Assembly: GCF_000371965.1 (NCBI RefSeq)
Contig: NZ_AQUO01000002.1
Location: 1-64,000 of the forward strand
Length of the DNA stretch: 64,000 nucleotides
Source: Paracoccus sp. N5
GTDB lineage: Bacteria; Pseudomonadota; Alphaproteobacteria; Rhodobacterales; Rhodobacteraceae
Reading direction: 5' to 3'
Part shown: piece after piece, positions 62,415 through 64,000 of the stretch
Numbering within the stretch: the first letter of the stretch is position 1
Layout: every line of letters starts with the position of its first letter
The notes under the pieces: generated by a model
Told to the model about the DNA's origin: nothing
Databases searched by the model: none
Seen by the model: the letters and a program-made list of their open reading frames with translations, nothing else
Translations under genes and position numbers: made by a program

Positions 62415-62830
62415 CGGCAGCAGGTCGCGGTCGTGCGCCTTGGCTGCCACGGTTGGAACGGAATGGAACGGCGGCTGCCGGAATGGGCCGAACTTTGGCG
62501 CCGTCTCAGGGCCGAGGGTTTCCGTAGCGGTCTTCGGGTCGTCGGAGAATGGGCGACACGCCAGCGCCGCGCCGAGCAGCCTGTGTCAAACGGCACAGGC
62601 AAGTCACCACCTGCGCGCGGGATTGCCCGGCTCATGACCATTGGTCGGGATCACCTCCAGAGCCGATGCGGTTCAGGTTGCGCGGATCGAAGCAGCGATG
62701 CCAGCCTTGGCGGTCGCCCGGGGCGCTCACCGACTGCCTCACGGACATGGTGCGCCACCGCCGCGAGGATGTCTTGGCCGGCTGGCTCGCCGAGACGGAA
62801 GACAGCATGATCGCTTCCGCCTCGGTTAGG
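62415..62830 (+). pseudogene. Relic of an ISL3-family transposase, frameshifted
   Basis: The C-terminal third of an ISL3-like transposase is readable in three successive frames: RRLPEWAELWRRLRAEGFRS to GIARLMTIGRDHL, then VARIEAAMPALAVARG, then LTDCLTDMVRHRREDVLAGW. At least two frameshifts separate them, near 62655 and 62725. The end near 62830 abuts the IS3 relic. Confidence 0.7.
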
Positions 62831-63290
62831 CTGCTGCCGCTCCGGGCATTGGCAAGTTGAAGTAGGCCTGATCGGAGCGTTTCCCGTCAAGCGATGAATG
62901 CGGGCGACGGCTGTTGTAGAAGTTCAGATAGCGGCCGATCCCGGCGCGGGCCTCGGACACGCTGGCGTAGGCCCGCAGGTAGACCTCCTCGTATTTGATG
63001 GTTCGCCACAGGCGCTCGACGAAGACGTTGTCACGCCAGGCCCCCTTGCCGTCCATGCTGATCTTGATTTCGCGCGCGGCCAGCACCTTGATGAAGTCTG
63101 TCGAGGTGAACTGGCTGCCCTGGTCCGTGTTGAAGATCTCGGCGTGCCGTGTCGCGCCAGCGCTTCCTCCACAGCCTCTATACAGAAGTCGGCTCCAATG
63201 TGATCGACACCCGCCATGCCAGGACGCGCCGCGTGAACCAGTCCAGCACGGCCGCAAGGTAGATGAAGCCCGGAAAATCCACTTATCCCG
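62826..63290 (-). pseudogene. Relic of an IS3-family transposase (OrfB C-terminus), frameshifted
   Basis: The minus strand encodes AEIFNTDQGSQFTSTDFI, ISMDGKGAWRDNVFVERL and GRYLNFYNSRRPHSSLDG, the second Asp and the Glu of the DDE triad and the usual C-terminus. The part before it (ADFCIEAVEEALARHGTP) is in another frame, and the region with the first catalytic Asp is missing. It is not the same element as the intact IS at 48.5 kb. Confidence 0.75.
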
Positions 63291-63625
63291 GCTGTTCAGA
63301 TTTCCGCAGCCACCTCTGAGGGGCAAATCAATCGGCTGAAAACCCTCAAGCGCCAGATGTGTGCGTCTGTCGCCGATACTCCTTGATGGTCCGCCAGGTG
63401 TGTGGAAATCCTCGCAACCTGGTTGGGGGAACTCGGCCCCGGGTGGGCTGCTTCGGACATTCTGACAGAAGGCACCCCCAACCCCGTTGCTATGGGGGTG
63501 CAGGCAGTGCCGGCGACGTGGGACTGCCAAACCCTTCAGCGATCAGCACGTAGGTCGCGCTGGACCGGACGGTGATCGCCTTTCCGGCCGACGTTCGGGA
63601 TATCCGGCAAGCAGGATGCGGCGTC
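63291..63625. other. Stretch without a recognised gene
   Basis: About 335 bases between the transposase relic and the ABC ATPase gene. Short open frames only, no motif. It is probably residual mobile-element or intergenic sequence. Confidence 0.4.
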
Positions 63626-64000
63626 TCAATCGGCCGGCCGCCCCGCGCCCGGCGAGTGATGCCGGCCGATGGGTAGCATCATCGGTCGGCCCGAGATCGG
63701 GTCGGCCATGATCCGGCTCTCGAGCCCGAAGACCGCGCGCACCATCTCGGCCGTCAGCACCTCGGCGGGCGGGCCTTGGCGGAAAACACCGCCGTCCTTG
63801 ACCGCAATCAGCGCATCGGCATAGCGCGCGGCCAGGTTCAGGTCGTGCAGCACCATGGCGACCGTGGTGCCGCGCGTCCGGTTCAGATCGACGAGCAGGT
63901 CCAGCACCTCGACCTGGTGGCTGATGTCGAGGAAGGTCGTCGGCTCGTCGAGCAGCAAGAGCTCGGTCTCTTGCGCCAGGGCCATGGCGATCCAGACGCG
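63626..64000 (-). CDS. Iron-siderophore type ABC transporter ATPase (5' end cut by window)
   Basis: The C-terminal 125 residues are inside the window and the frame is open to base 64000. Visible are the end of the signature region (RVWIAMALAQETELLLLDEP with Walker B), the D loop FLDISHQVEVLDLLVDL and the His switch in MVLHDLNLAARYAD. The phrase TTFLDISHQ and the C-terminal VFGLESRIM are typical of FepC/FecE-type ATPases that drive ferric siderophore or heme uptake. The partner genes lie outside the window. Confidence 0.85.
   Translation of the reverse strand, partial: RVWIAMALAQETELLLLDEPTTFLDISHQVEVLDLLVDLNRTRGTTVAMVLHDLNLAARYADALIAVKDGGVFRQGPPAEVLTAEMVRAVFGLESRIMADPISGRPMMLPIGRHHSPGAGRPAD

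Overview
The window is GC-rich DNA from an alphaproteobacterium, most likely a Paracoccus-like member of the Rhodobacterales. This is inferred from gene content (TRAP and tripartite tricarboxylate transporters, a short RpoN, a plsC/cdsA/CDP-alcohol transferase cluster, a type I-E CRISPR system) and codon use. No rRNA or tRNA gene was seen. Genes at both window edges are cut.

Layout. 1-6.6 kb: a DctB/DctD-type two-component pair followed by a tripartite tricarboxylate transporter operon with two binding proteins (tctC-tctB-tctA-tctC). 6.7-13.4 kb: housekeeping genes (a phospholipid synthesis trio, ilvD, a YncE-like propeller protein, a zinc metallopeptidase). 13.4-14.4 kb: about 1 kb without a recognisable gene. 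14.4-28.2 kb: a complete type I-E CRISPR-Cas locus read leftwards, cas3 | cas8e-cse2-cas7e-cas5e-cas6e-cas1-cas2 | leader | array. The array has 85 repeats, and a two-repeat relic array overlaps the 3' end of cas3.

28.6-52.7 kb: a catabolic region with a LysR regulator, MaoC and DUF35 genes, rpoN, a GMC oxidoreductase / metallo-beta-lactamase / aldehyde dehydrogenase / SDR operon, a TRAP transporter dctPQM, two further dctP paralogues (one destroyed by a nonsense codon and an IS3-family insertion), two MFS/ABC-type transport genes, more aldehyde dehydrogenases and a zinc alcohol dehydrogenase. Seven sequences matching the sigma-54 -24/-12 promoter with exact spacing lie upstream of these genes, and rpoN itself sits among them. 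The whole region therefore reads as a sigma-54-controlled uptake-and-oxidation regulon in which an alcohol is oxidised through an aldehyde to an acid. The substrate is unknown.

53.4-55.1 kb: a MarR regulator and a Bcr/CflA-type efflux pump. 55.6-62.3 kb: an apparently lower-GC islet holding a DUF7064-like protein, a second TRAP transporter, a TetR regulator, a small partner protein and an APH-type phosphotransferase, flanked by gene and transposase debris. 63.6-64 kb: the end of an iron-siderophore type ABC ATPase.

The most interesting signals are the clustered sigma-54 promoters around rpoN, the mirror-image dctP pair with symmetric promoters, the cas3 C-terminus built from a CRISPR repeat, and two spacers that differ mainly at codon third positions and so appear to record two diverged relatives of the same phage gene.
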